From NCBI GenBank assembly GCA_002284615.2, contig MU069911.1:90059-100727 (forward strand): DNA of 10,669 bases, given 5' to 3'. The position numbers and the translations under genes were made by a program. The notes under the pieces were generated by a model. The model searched no databases and was not told the origin of the DNA. It saw nothing but the letters and a program-made list of their open reading frames with translations. This DNA is from Dunaliella salina (taxonomy: Eukaryota > Chlorophyta > Chlorophyceae > Chlamydomonadales > Dunaliellaceae). Below are positions 1-7,082 of this stretch, piece after piece. Within the stretch, counting starts at the first letter, position 1. The number at the start of each line of letters is the position of its first letter.

Positions 1-67
<67 letters not shown>
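1..67. repeat. (TG)n microsatellite at the window start
   Basis: An uninterrupted TG run begins at the first base and is followed by a G-rich stretch (70-86). ORFs of alternating Cys/Val across it are artefacts. Confidence 0.97.
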
Positions 68-68
<1 letters not shown>

Positions 69-86
69 TGGGGAGGAGGGGGGGGG

Positions 87-330
87 AAACAGGCTGTGTG
101 GTCTTGCATGGAAATGATGAATGGCCTCCGGTGGTCTGCTGCAGACGGCTTGCTGGTGTTGCTGCTGCTGCTTCTAATCATTTGCTGGTGTTGCTGCTGC
201 TGCTGCTGAAGGCTTGCTGGTGGTGGCAGTGCCAAACAGGCTGTGATGGTCTTGCATGGACATCATGAGTGGCCTTCGGTGGTCTGCTGCAGGCAGCTTG
301 CTGGTGTTGCTGCTAAAGCTGATGCTGCTG
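87..330. repeat. Two-copy tandem duplication, period 147 bp, with CTG-rich ends
   Basis: The block beginning AAACAGGCTGTG at 87 recurs at 234 with few changes: GTCTTGCATGGA, GGCC-TCGGTGGTCTGCTGCAG and GCTTGCTGGTGTTGCTGCT occur in both. Each copy ends in short TGC/CTG runs (about 165-210 and 308-335), which could have served as the slippage or recombination points. Confidence 0.85.
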
Positions 331-484
331 CTGCAAATACAACAGACTATGGTGGGCTTGGATGGACGCGTTTGACAAGGTTTGTTGGCCTGCAACTGTT
401 GGCCTACTGATAGCTGCTGCTGAACAGGCTGGAACAGGCTTGTAGATGTATTGTTGCAAGCGAGCTCAGATGACCTGACGCTCC

Positions 485-1009
485 CTCTTGCACATTTCTC
501 TCTGGCGGTGGAGCAAGCGGGCTTCCCTGTTTGGATGACATAAGCAGGATCATGCAAGCAGGCTGTGCTGCTGGGGTCATGCTCAAAGCAAATGCGCCTG
601 GCACAGTAGCTAGCAGGCGTCACTTTTTCTGATGACGCAAGCAGAAAGATTCAAGCAGGTTGTGCCGTCCTGATCCGTTCCCCAGCAGATCACTCGGGCA
701 ATGCGACACACGTTTCGCTGTTCAGATGCTGTCTGTTGCAGCTCGCCTCCCTGGCAGTGGTGCAAGCAGGCTTCCCAGTTTGATGACGCACGCTGGGGAT
801 GATGCAAGCCGGCTGTGCTGTTCTAATCCTGCTCAGCCACCTTTGCTGTCCTTATCCCATTTCCTGCTGGTCACTACGCAGTGAGCAGGCTTCGCTGTTC
901 AGATGCTGTCGGCTCCTCACCGCTCTGGCTTTGAAGCAAGCATGCCCTCTATTTCTATGACGCAAGCAGGCTGCACTGTCCCTTGATCCTTTGATCTCTT
1001 CTCCTGCAG
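485..1009 (+). repeat. Degenerate ~175-bp tandem units repeating the next exon's acceptor and start
   Basis: Marker pairs are about 175-177 bp apart: TTCAGATGCTGTC at 721 and 898, and ATGACGCA-GC near 782 and 957. Within the units are copies of the exon start CTCTGGCGGTGGAACAAGC at 500-529 and 750-778, a weaker one at 923-948, and copies of the acceptor plus exon start near 675-705 (CAGCAGATCACTC) and 865-890. The last unit runs into the real exon at 1010. I see no unbroken coding frame in the earlier copies. Confidence 0.75.
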
Positions 1010-1142
1010 ATCACTCTGGCGGTGGAACAAGCAGGCTTTGCAGCTGACAATGTGACGTATGGCATGGGTGGAGGCCTGCTGCAGAAGGTCAACAGGGATA
1101 CCATGTCCTTTGCAACAAAGCTCAACCATGTTGTCTACGCAG
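1010..1142 (+). CDS. NAMPT: NAMPT exon with the glycine-rich loop and active-site Arg
   Basis: 133 bp in phase 0, preceded by a pyrimidine-rich acceptor (CTCTTCTCCTGCAG, AG at 1008-1009) and followed by the donor G|GTATGC at 1143. It encodes ITLAVEQAGF, then NVTYGMGGGLLQK, then RDTM, and ends at VVYA plus the first base of an Asp codon. The Gly-rich loop and the following Arg belong to the NMN-phosphate side of the active site in the NAMPT family. Alignment by eye with the animal enzyme needs no gap from the Gly-rich loop to the exon end. Degenerate copies of the start of this exon lie upstream at about 500, 689, 750, 868 and 923. Confidence 0.88.
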
Positions 1143-4100
1143 GTATGCTCCAGGCCATACTCTGTTATCAGTTTTCTTTGTGCTTGACCCGAGGGACGGA
1201 TGATGTGTTGTACATGGTATGTATCACCTATATATGTCACCATGCACGTACATGAATGTCATGTATTACATACCATGCATGTATACATTGTATGTGTCAT
1301 ACATGCATGGAATGTCACACGCATATGTATGGTGTGTTTAACTAAGTATGTCATTGGTGCTCTGCGCAGAGTATGCAACTGAAAGTCTGTTCGTTCCAGG
1401 AAAGTTCAGGGGCATCTCTTGCTTATCCGTTTTGCCATGAACTGCGTCAGCAAAAAGTCCGGAGAGAGTGGGAATCGAACCCTGGTCCTCCAGGTTCTAG
1501 GCCAAAGTCCGACCAAAAGGACTTTTTTTTGGTTAGCCCAGAACACCCCTTCAGAGATTTCCCGGCTGCTCCATCAAAACTATAACATCTCCGGTTGTCG
1601 GACAGCGTGAAGCATCCCTGGTTTGTTCCCTTTCCAATGTGAAACTCCTCTCGCTTCAGTGTCTAGGAACTCACGCTTTTGTGACCAAGTTTACAGTTCG
1701 TGATAGCATAGGCGGATCACGAAAGTCCATGCAGGATCTTTTCATCATCACCTTTCCAAAGGGATCTATCTGGGGACTTGTGAAGAAGTGAGTTCATTAG
1801 AGAATCCTGGGCTCCTTTACCCAAACCAAATGCAGTCTTGAATGCAGATGAAGCGTCGCTACTTTGAATTCAGTCGGGAAGGTATGAGTGCTTCAATGTT
1901 TACAGCAAGAGGCAGGTGTGCAGGAGAAAGGTTGGGCAAACACATGTTGTATCCAGGAGCTCCCACAATTTTTTTTTAGGAGTCTTGCTGCTTTGGGAAC
2001 ATGTGACAAACAGAAAAGAAAGGGGCAGAAAAGGACAGAAGAGGCTGCCCAGGCTGGTTCCAGCTTCGTGAAGGAAAGCTCACTGTCTTGCAATGGGGTG
2101 AATAATAGGGTGTAAAAGTCCTGACAATTATGCAGGTAATGAGAATTTATTGGCACAAGCGTGGGCACACACAGGCATGCGATGGGTCAAGCGCAGACAG
2201 GGCTAGGAACAGGAGACATACTGCTCTTCTGTTCCAATCAAAATTCAGTTGTGAGCTGTCTGTCCTGAATTGCAGCAACTGATAAATGCTTGAATTGCTG
2301 AATTGGCATTTTTGTCAGTTTCATTCTCAATTTCCAGTGGGGCTGCAGTGCCAAAGGTGGCCAAGAAACTACACTGATAAGTTTCGTTGAAACCAAAGTC
2401 ATGCATAGGCTCTCATCGACCATCCCACTGTGCGAATTTAGTGTGTGGTTAGCTTTGTCCAGTATTTCATCAAATTTTCTGGTTGCATTGACATGTTTGC
2501 AGCAGTCCATTCACAATGCCTTCAACTGTCAGATCACTTGAGTCATAGGGTCAACTGAGTCACAGATCAACTGAGATCACTCCTCTGTCATGAAACTTAG
2601 TTAAAACCAAGTAGGCAGGAACTCTCCTACAACTTCAGGAAAAGGGAGGCACATTGGCTCAGAAGTGCCATGAGTACCCTCCACCACAAGGAGTCAGTCA
2701 TAGAGGCAAGCCTGCGTCTTCTGTTCGCAACCCCCAAGTCAGGTTTTGGAGCTTGACTGAGTATTGCACTGTATGAGGTACATCGGACCAATTCAACCAA
2801 TTTCTTGTCTTGCTGTTATGTGTTCAGAGATACTGTCATTCCTATTCCCAGGCACAGGCGTCGTTCGTACAGTTCAAAGAAATAACTATGGCTTTTATCA
2901 ATGTAGTCACAGAATCTTCAATTTCCATTGGCCCCGCCAAAAGATAGTAAGAATGTGTACACATCTTTAACAAGGTGGAACTGAGACTTGTCACAGTCTG
3001 AATTGCAGTATGATTGCTGTATGTATGTGTATCCGCAGACAGGGCTGCAACCAGAATCATGAGCCTGCCCCTAATTCACACGTCTGAACTGCACCATTAA
3101 CCTGGGTGGGGGATACTGCTAGTAACCCGCCTGATCCCCACTGACTTCTTTCTTCAGCTTTCTCTTGGTGAAGCAGGTACACGGTGCCTCGGCCTTAGGT
3201 ATCCCCTTTTCCTTAATTGATGTGGGGAGTGTTTTCACTGCCTGCGTAGTTTTTGTTTTTCTTTCTTTCTTTTTCTTCTACCTAGCACAACAGTTTGAAT
3301 GCTGTATGTGATCGGACCTGCAGATGGGACTGCAACCAACATCATGCAGCTCCTGACTGACACAACTGACTTGCACCATTGACCTGGGAAGGCTTCAGAC
3401 GCCCATCACAACAGTAGAATTGTTGCATGTGAGCATCTCCGCAGATGGGACTGCAACCCACATCATGAACCAGCCCCGGACTGACCCACCCAAGTATTCA
3501 CTGCTGGGGATGCTGGCAGTGAAACGCGTGAATGGCTTTGTGAACCAGCCCCTGATTGACATCTCTGACTTGCGCTCTTACTCTGGGTAGGCTTCAGACA
3601 CCAAGCACAAAAGTGTGGTTGCTGTATGTGATTGCATCCACAGATGGGACTGCAATAGACATCATGAAGCAGCCCCTGACTGACCCATCTAAGTATTCAC
3701 TGCCGGGGGTGCTGGCGGTGAAACGCGTGAATGGCGTGCCGACGGTGTTCCCCGCGGACTCAGGAGAAGTGAGCGCGGAGGACAATTTGCTGAAGGTAGG
3801 TTGAATAGAAGGAGAAGAAGAAGAAGAAGAAGAAGAGAAGAAGAAGAAGAAGAAGAAGAAGAAGAAGAAGAAGAAGAAGAAGAAGAAGAAGAATTTGCTA
3901 AAGGTAGGTAAAAGAAGAAGAACGAGAAGAAGAAGAAGAAGAAGAAGAAGAAGAAGAAGAAGAAGAAGAAGAAGAACAAGAAGAAGAACAAGAAGAACAA
4001 GAAGAAGAGAAAAAGAGGGGTATATGTTGTATTTGCCTATGAGGCAGCTGAACGGAATTGACCCCAGGACCATCCTGATTAAGAGGGTCCCAGGGAGGCG

Positions 4101-4520
4101 CCAACTGCACCATACAGTTTCCTCAATCCCCAAATTTCTGGGAATCCCAGGTCGAAGTGTCGATTTGCTGAAGGTAGGTATGGGCCAATGGTATGCTGAT
4201 GGTTATAGTTGCGCCACACCCCTTGCACACGAGCAGCGCAATCTTGGGATGATGAAGATTGAAGCCCTCCATCATCTTTTGTCATCCTGGCAACCATTCG
4301 TGAAGTTGTATGAGCTGATGTTTTTTGCATGAATATGCAGGTTGTGTATGACAGAGGCCCTGTTGCTGGCTTCACGTGGGACGATTTTGACACTGTCAAG
4401 TCCCGCTTGAGGTCAGAGTGGGAAGTCACCCCACTAAGAGCAGACAACCTCAGCCCGTCCCTTCAAGCCAAAATCGTGGAGCAGACGCGATTGCGAGGCA
4501 GCAAGGTGATAGATGGCTAA
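1010..4520 (+). CDS. NAMPT: Nicotinamide phosphoribosyltransferase (NAMPT), 3' part of a spliced gene (partial)
   Basis: The product is the enzyme that joins nicotinamide to PRPP to make NMN, the entry step of NAD salvage (family knowledge); in eukaryotes it acts mainly in the cytosol. Three segments, 1010-1142, 3644-3795 and 4341-4520, join across GT/AG introns into one frame of about 154 codons ending in TAA. The joined protein follows the NAMPT C-terminus: a GGGLLQK-x2-RD block whose Arg corresponds to the phosphate-binding Arg of the active site (Arg392 in human), then VVYADG, IMKQPLTDPSK, an LLK-VVYDRG hinge and FTWDDFDTVKSRL. The codon at the first junction is split (G|AT = Asp). Upstream exons are outside the window; no earlier NAMPT segment is visible in 1-1009. 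The tail is about 25-30 residues longer than I expect for the vertebrate enzyme. Family assignment is by recognition of motifs, not by search. Confidence 0.88.
1273..1310. repeat. Perfect 12-bp-stem inverted repeat
   Basis: CCATGCATGTAT at 1273-1284 is matched by ATACATGCATGG at 1299-1310 with a 14-nt loop. It sits in an intronic stretch full of CATG, ATGT and TGTCA words (1200-1360). Confidence 0.85.
1470..1530 (-). repeat. tRNA-like / SINE-like fragment with a box B on the minus strand
   Basis: The minus strand reads GGGTTCGATTCCC (1482-1470), a full match to the RNA polymerase III box B. Further 5' on that strand TGGCCTAG (1503-1496) matches the first part of a box A, but the spacing is too short for an intact tRNA and no acceptor stem pairs. 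A 5-bp hairpin (CCTGG/CCAGG, 1481-1494) lies between. It is best read as a decayed tRNA-derived repeat, not a working tRNA. Confidence 0.3.
1504..1530 (+). other. Hairpin followed by T8
   Basis: AAAGTCC (1504-1510) pairs with GGACTTT (1519-1525) over an 8-nt loop and is followed by T residues to 1530. A further AAAGTCC lies at 1454-1460. This could be a remnant Pol III-type end or chance structure inside the intron. Confidence 0.35.
2611..2690 (+). repeat. Interspersed hairpin repeat, copy 1
   Basis: Shares GTAGGCAG, ACTCTCC and AAAGGGAG-CACATTGGCTC with copies near 6481 and 9739. This copy is the most diverged and its stem (CTCTCC) is shortened. Confidence 0.65.
3222..3292 (+). repeat. LTR-edge-like repeat, copy 1
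   Basis: TGGGGAGTGTTTTCACTGCC followed by a T-rich pyrimidine tract and GCACAACA. It matches 6334-6391 in order and spacing. It lies in the insertion that splits the first two exon-edge copies. Confidence 0.5.
3445..3586 (+). pseudogene. Duplicate exon-like copy of the NAMPT penultimate exon
   Basis: Read in the exon's own phase it stays open, giving DGTATHIMNQP, then KYSLLGMLAVKRVNG, before diverging and reaching TAG at 3588. It has an acceptor-like CATCTCCGCAG and a donor-like GG|GTAGGC at 3587. Splicing both would add 142 bp and shift the frame, so it is more likely a decaying exon copy than a used exon. Confidence 0.5.
3644..3795 (+). CDS. NAMPT: NAMPT penultimate recognised exon
   Basis: 152 bp, entered in phase 1 (AT completes the split Asp codon) and left in phase 0. 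The acceptor is CATCCACAG at 3635-3643 and the donor AAG|GTAGGT at 3796. It encodes DGTAIDIMKQPLTDPSK, then YSLPGVLAVKRVNG, and ends in EDNLLK. This corresponds to the NAMPT stretch with the conserved K-x-P-x-x-DP-x-K pattern and the following beta strands. An intron-retained reading ends within three codons of the donor (TGA at 3802). Partial copies of this exon start at 3039, 3324 and 3445. Confidence 0.88.
3807..3893 (+). repeat. GAA-rich all-purine tract 1
   Basis: 87 bases with no pyrimidine, mostly GAA triplets, starting 11 bases after the splice donor. Homopurine tracts of this type can form triplex DNA. Arg/Lys- or Ser/Leu-rich ORFs across it are artefacts. Confidence 0.95.
3910..4020 (+). 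repeat. GAA-rich purine tract 2
   Basis: 111 bases with only four C interruptions (3923, 3977, 3989, 3998). It follows a second copy of the donor sequence. Together with tract 1 it looks like a tandem duplication of donor plus GAA array. Confidence 0.93.
4048..4173 (+). other. Candidate alternative (cassette) exon in the last NAMPT intron
   Basis: A 126-bp block (42 codons, no stop) lies between an AG at 4046-4047 and a strong donor AAG|GTAGGT at 4174. Both ends are phase 0, so inclusion would lengthen the protein without changing frame. The upstream side has a modest T-rich tract (4021-4040) that could serve as an acceptor. The encoded segment begins LNGIDPRTIL and ends SVDLLK, echoing the EDNLLK end of the previous exon. 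I recognise no domain in it. It may simply be intronic sequence beside a duplicated donor. Confidence 0.35.
4341..4520 (+). CDS. NAMPT: NAMPT terminal coding exon and stop
   Basis: Starts after the acceptor AATATGCAG (AG at 4339-4340) in phase 0 and runs 59 codons to TAA at 4518-4520. It begins VVYDRGPVAG, matching the beta strand that follows the LLH/LLK motif in the family, then FTWDDFDTVKSRLRSEW, matching the conserved Ser-Phe-Asp-Glu-Ile-Arg helix of animal NAMPT. The last 30 or so residues (from WEVTPL to SKVIDG) have no clear counterpart in the vertebrate protein as I know it; they are rich in Gln, Arg and Lys and may form a species- or lineage-specific tail. No poly(A) signal is obvious just downstream. 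Confidence 0.87.
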   Translation, partial: VVYDRGPVAGFTWDDFDTVKSRLRSEWEVTPLRADNLSPSLQAKIVEQTRLRGSKVIDG

Positions 4521-5371
4521 AAAGAATGTGCTTGTACCTTAGATTGTACCCTTCTTGTGTCATTGCTGGCTGTTGGGTCTTTCCTAAATGCACGCTAGTT
4601 GCTGTCCAGCGCAGACTTCTACTACTTTTTTTCACTCTATACCGAGCAAGCTGTCTCCACACTTCTTGTCGGTCTCTGGGCCATGGTGGGTTGCTAATTA
4701 GGGCCTGCAGGACAGACAAAAGCTGGAGTAGATGACAAATGGCTGCACATCTCCTCTGGCACGGTGTAGGGCATCTGATGATGCATGTTGTGTCGTAATG
4801 GTGGGTAAGAGACATTGCACAGGAGATGTATGGTGTTGCATCATTGTTCGTGGTGGAGAGGTGAAAGCCATCCCTTAATGCATACAGATGTGGTGAATTT
4901 TGGAGATTGATGTCTTTTGGTGTGGATGGGCGGATTTTTTTTCAACCTCTTGGGAAGCACTCTGGAAAATGTTTGACTAATGCCTCCCTTGTGTTTAGTT
5001 TCCCATGAACATGCATCAAGCTCCGGGATCTGTGTGGGCACACTTACAAGCGCACGCCACTTGAATATGAATGTGCACTGGGACTTCGCAGCGCCATGTG
5101 CCCAGGAAGGTGATCGTTCCCTAGGAATTAAAGCTTGAATGGAAATCTTGTTACTGCGAATTTGCAGCGTTGTTTTGGCTTGTGTGTTAGGGGCACTCAT
5201 GTCCTATATGTATGCTGTGAAAGGAAGTGGCGTCCTTTATGTCCTTGAAGCCGTGCAAGGATTATGTTGTTTCCTTTGATGTCTTCATGTACTAAAAGTT
5301 GTGCAAAGGGTGTCGCATCCTTTGCAGCACAGCACGCTTCCTGTCGCCGCTCCAGCATGAGATGGTGAATT
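4521..5371. other. No gene seen; downstream of NAMPT
   Basis: Presumably the 3' UTR and then intergenic DNA. Open frames here (for example - 4450-4815 and - 4841-5200) show no recognisable motif and read like chance ORFs. 4568-4637 is similar to 5889-5956 (TGTTGGG, AATGCACGCT, TGTCCAGC, a pyrimidine tract), a diverged duplication. Confidence 0.6.
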
Positions 5372-5454
5372 GCGCCACATTTGGTGGCCACATTGGACTT
5401 GCGCTCCATGTGGTGGCCATGATTGGAAAAGCGCTGCATGTGGTGGCTACATTG
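5372..5454 (+). repeat. Three-copy 30-bp tandem repeat
   Basis: Units begin GCGCCACAT (5372), GCGCTCCATG (5401) and GCGCTGCATG (5431); each continues TGGTGGCCA or TGGTGGCTA and then ATTGG or ATTG. Confidence 0.85.
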
Positions 5455-6333
5455 TGTCCGTGACTTCTCAAGATCCTTAACAGAGATCCTCCGTAGACAT
5501 TTTGTGGTTCCTGAACTTCTTTAAGAAGGGGAGGAAGGTCAAGTCAGCCAAAAAAAAAGGCCGCTTTGAATGCAAAGAAGGGGGTGAACATGGCCTTGTA
5601 ATTTGTTGTAGGCAGGCTGGCTTTGTCGTGTTCACACCATTCCATGAATGTTTTTTAAGGGAAGCGATGGGCTATGCTGGCTTTTAATTGTTTCTGGAAA
5701 GCGGAAGCATGGATTGTGGCCAGGCTGGCCTTGTGGTGTGGTTTTGAGTCTAAGGATTTTAATTTGGCCAGCGGAGCTTTGAATTTGGCCAGTGAACCTT
5801 ATTTATGCTTGGCTTGAAGCATGCCTTCATGGCCAGTGAACCTTCCTGATGCAGCTCATCGGTGGGACTCACTGTTAGTGCCAGAGCTGACTGTTGGGCC
5901 TTTTTTAATGCACGCTGGCTTTGTCCAGCATAGATTTTTACCTTCACTTTTACTGATGTAGCTTGAAGCATGCCTTCTCGGCTCGCCTCCTTGGTGTGCA
6001 GCGAAGGAGGGAGGCACAGGATGTCTGGCAAGTATTGAATGAAGGGTAACAGGTACAGGGTTACAAGCAAAAAGGAGGTTTCGGAAGAAGGGGGCCAATC
6101 TATTAGGGCAGCTGAGCAGCAGGATGTCGCGCCAGCATTGCGGAATCAATGTTGTAATACCCTGGTTCTATTAATGCAGACAGTTGGTCTTCATCAGTCG
6201 TTCCTTTCCCTTGCCCTTTGCTTGACACGAATGCAAGCGCAAGATGCCGTGTATTTTGGACCTTTGTCGTGCTCAGTTCTGGCTGCCCCTATTCAAAGTT
6301 GCACTTTTTCCGCATAGATACTTGTTTTTAAAG
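5455..6333. other. Gene-less stretch with small duplications
   Basis: AATTTGGCCAGYGRA occurs twice in tandem (5761-5781, 5782-5802); GGCCAGTGAACCTT recurs at 5831; the 17-mer GCTTGAAGCATGCCTTC occurs at 5812 and 5961. 5889-5956 is the second copy of the block at 4568. No coding frame with a recognisable product is present. Confidence 0.6.
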
Positions 6334-6391
6334 ATGGGGAGTATTGTCACAGCCTGAGTACTTTTTTTCTCTTTTTTTCTCCCTGTGCAAC
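6334..6391 (+). repeat. LTR-edge-like repeat, copy 2
   Basis: AAGATGGGGAGTATTGTCAC followed by AGCCTGAG, a T/C-rich tract and TGTGCAACA. A purine-rich stretch directly before TGTCAC resembles the polypurine-tract/LTR junction of Gypsy-type elements. I see no reverse transcriptase or integrase upstream, so this is only a resemblance. Confidence 0.4.
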
Positions 6392-6431
6392 ATTACTGTG
6401 ATGCTACTGCTTAAGTGCGACGTGAAGGCTA

Positions 6432-6560
6432 TTTCAATTGGCTGCTATGTTTTGACTGGCTCTGGAAAAGAAAAGAAAATTATGCAGGCAGATAAAACTC
6501 TCCCTGCATCAATTTAGGAAAGGGAGACACATTGGCTCACAGAGCAGTGTGTCTCCCTCG
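6432..6560 (+). repeat. Interspersed hairpin repeat, copy 2
   Basis: Begins near TTTCAATTGG and continues through an A-rich GAAAAGAAAAG stretch, GCAGGCAGATAAAACTCTCC, and GGGAGACACATTGGCTC. TCTCCCT (6499-6505) can pair with AGGGAGA (6521-6527). Copy 3 matches it over about 110 bp. Confidence 0.75.
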
Positions 6561-6746
6561 CCAGAAGAGAAGAGGAAAGTTAAATTGGGTATGCCAGAAT
6601 TCTGGCAGCACGCGGCTCCAGGGCACCAGGGTTATGATGATTACGTTTGTTTTCAATGTAACGTCTGATTGGGGTAAGTCTAACCGCACGATGTACAGGG
6701 ATTACAGAAATTAGGCCTTCAGTCAAGACGCGTGAGTGCTAGCCTG

Positions 6747-6782
6747 CTAGAGACAATATCGTGACTAGAAACAATATCGTGA
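6747..6782 (+). repeat. 18-bp tandem duplication
   Basis: CTAGAGACAATATCGTGA is followed directly by CTAGAAACAATATCGTGA, one mismatch. An AATAAA lies just downstream at 6782. Confidence 0.9.
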
Positions 6783-6966
6783 ATAAAATTTTGATTCTGT
6801 TGTTGTCTTGTTGCAAAAATGTGTACACATCCTGAGCCTTGCAATGGGTACATGAAGATGTGTACTTAATGCAAAGTGAAACTACCTGAGAGTGAGTGCA
6901 AACAAGTTGGATGTGATCCTCCGGACCACAAAAAAAGGGACGGAGCCCCCCTTCCTCCTCCACAAT

Positions 6967-6989
6967 TGTGTGTGTGCGTGCGTGCGTGC

Positions 6990-7070
<81 letters not shown>
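6967..7070. repeat. (TG)n microsatellite with a TGCG block
   Basis: A TG run interrupted near its start by four to five TGCG units (about 6975-6994). Thr/His and Cys/Val ORFs crossing it are not genes. Confidence 0.97.
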
Positions 7071-7071
<1 letters not shown>

Positions 7072-7082
7072 AAATGAATCTT

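Larger units (their letters stand above)
1143..3643 (+). other. NAMPT intron (2.5 kb) full of repeats
   Basis: Bounded by donor GTATGC and acceptor CACAG, with the split Asp codon restored exactly when it is removed. It contains an ATGTCA/CATGCATG-rich stretch (1200-1360), a tRNA-like box B (1470-1482), a long non-repetitive middle part, one copy of the interspersed hairpin repeat (about 2611-2690) and an array of exon-edge copies (about 2990-3643). Open stretches inside it, such as + 1600-1791 and - 2238-2510, match nothing I know and are not called as genes. Confidence 0.8.
2990..3643 (+). repeat. Array of partial copies of the following NAMPT exon and its acceptor
   Basis: The real boundary reads CAG|ATGGGACTGCAATAGACAT at 3641. 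Copies follow GCAG or CAG at 3039 (ACAGGGCTGCAACC), 3324 (ATGGGACTGCAACCAACATC) and 3445 (ATGGGACTGCAACCCACATC). Upstream parts match too (GCTGTATGTGAT, GGCTTCAGAC, GCACAA). The third copy is the closest: it keeps about 98 bp of exon-like sequence, through TATTCACTGCTGGGG and GTGAAACGCGTGAATGGC. The spacing between copies is 285, 121 and 199 bp; the first gap holds an insertion at about 3112-3283. Confidence 0.85.
3796..4340 (+). other. NAMPT last intron with GAA arrays and decoy donors
   Basis: Runs from donor GTAGGT at 3796 to acceptor TGCAG ending at 4340. Removing it joins EDNLLK to VVYDRG in frame, as expected for the family. It holds two purine-only or nearly purine-only GAA-rich tracts, two further copies of the donor sequence (3892-3909 and 4162-4179) and an open 126-bp block ending at the third donor. 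Confidence 0.8.

Noticed and set aside
2..268. Cys-Val repeat ORFs over the TG tract (also 6876-7148, 10440-10669)
   Set aside because: They are produced by the dinucleotide repeat itself and carry no non-repetitive domain.
174..623. 149-codon minus-strand ORF
   Set aside because: It crosses the CTG-rich duplication and the exon-edge array, with no recognisable motif; it looks like a chance frame in repeats.
1600..1791. Open + frame with a plausible-looking end (FIITFPKGSIWGLVKK then stop)
   Set aside because: No start, no splice context and no family recognised; within the NAMPT intron. It could be a transposon scrap but cannot be supported.
2238..2510. 90-codon minus-strand ORF
   Set aside because: No motif recognised and short enough to arise by chance; antisense within an intron.
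3796..3903. Extended penultimate exon using the second donor copy
   Set aside because: The frame meets TGA at 3802, so this isoform would be truncated.
3594..4332. Long Phe/Ser/Leu- or Arg-rich ORFs across the GAA arrays
   Set aside because: Their length comes only from the GAA/TTC triplet repeat, and they overlap the confirmed NAMPT intron and exons.
4841..5200. 119-codon minus-strand ORF downstream of NAMPT
   Set aside because: Basic and low in motif content, no homology recognised, no splice or promoter signals seen.
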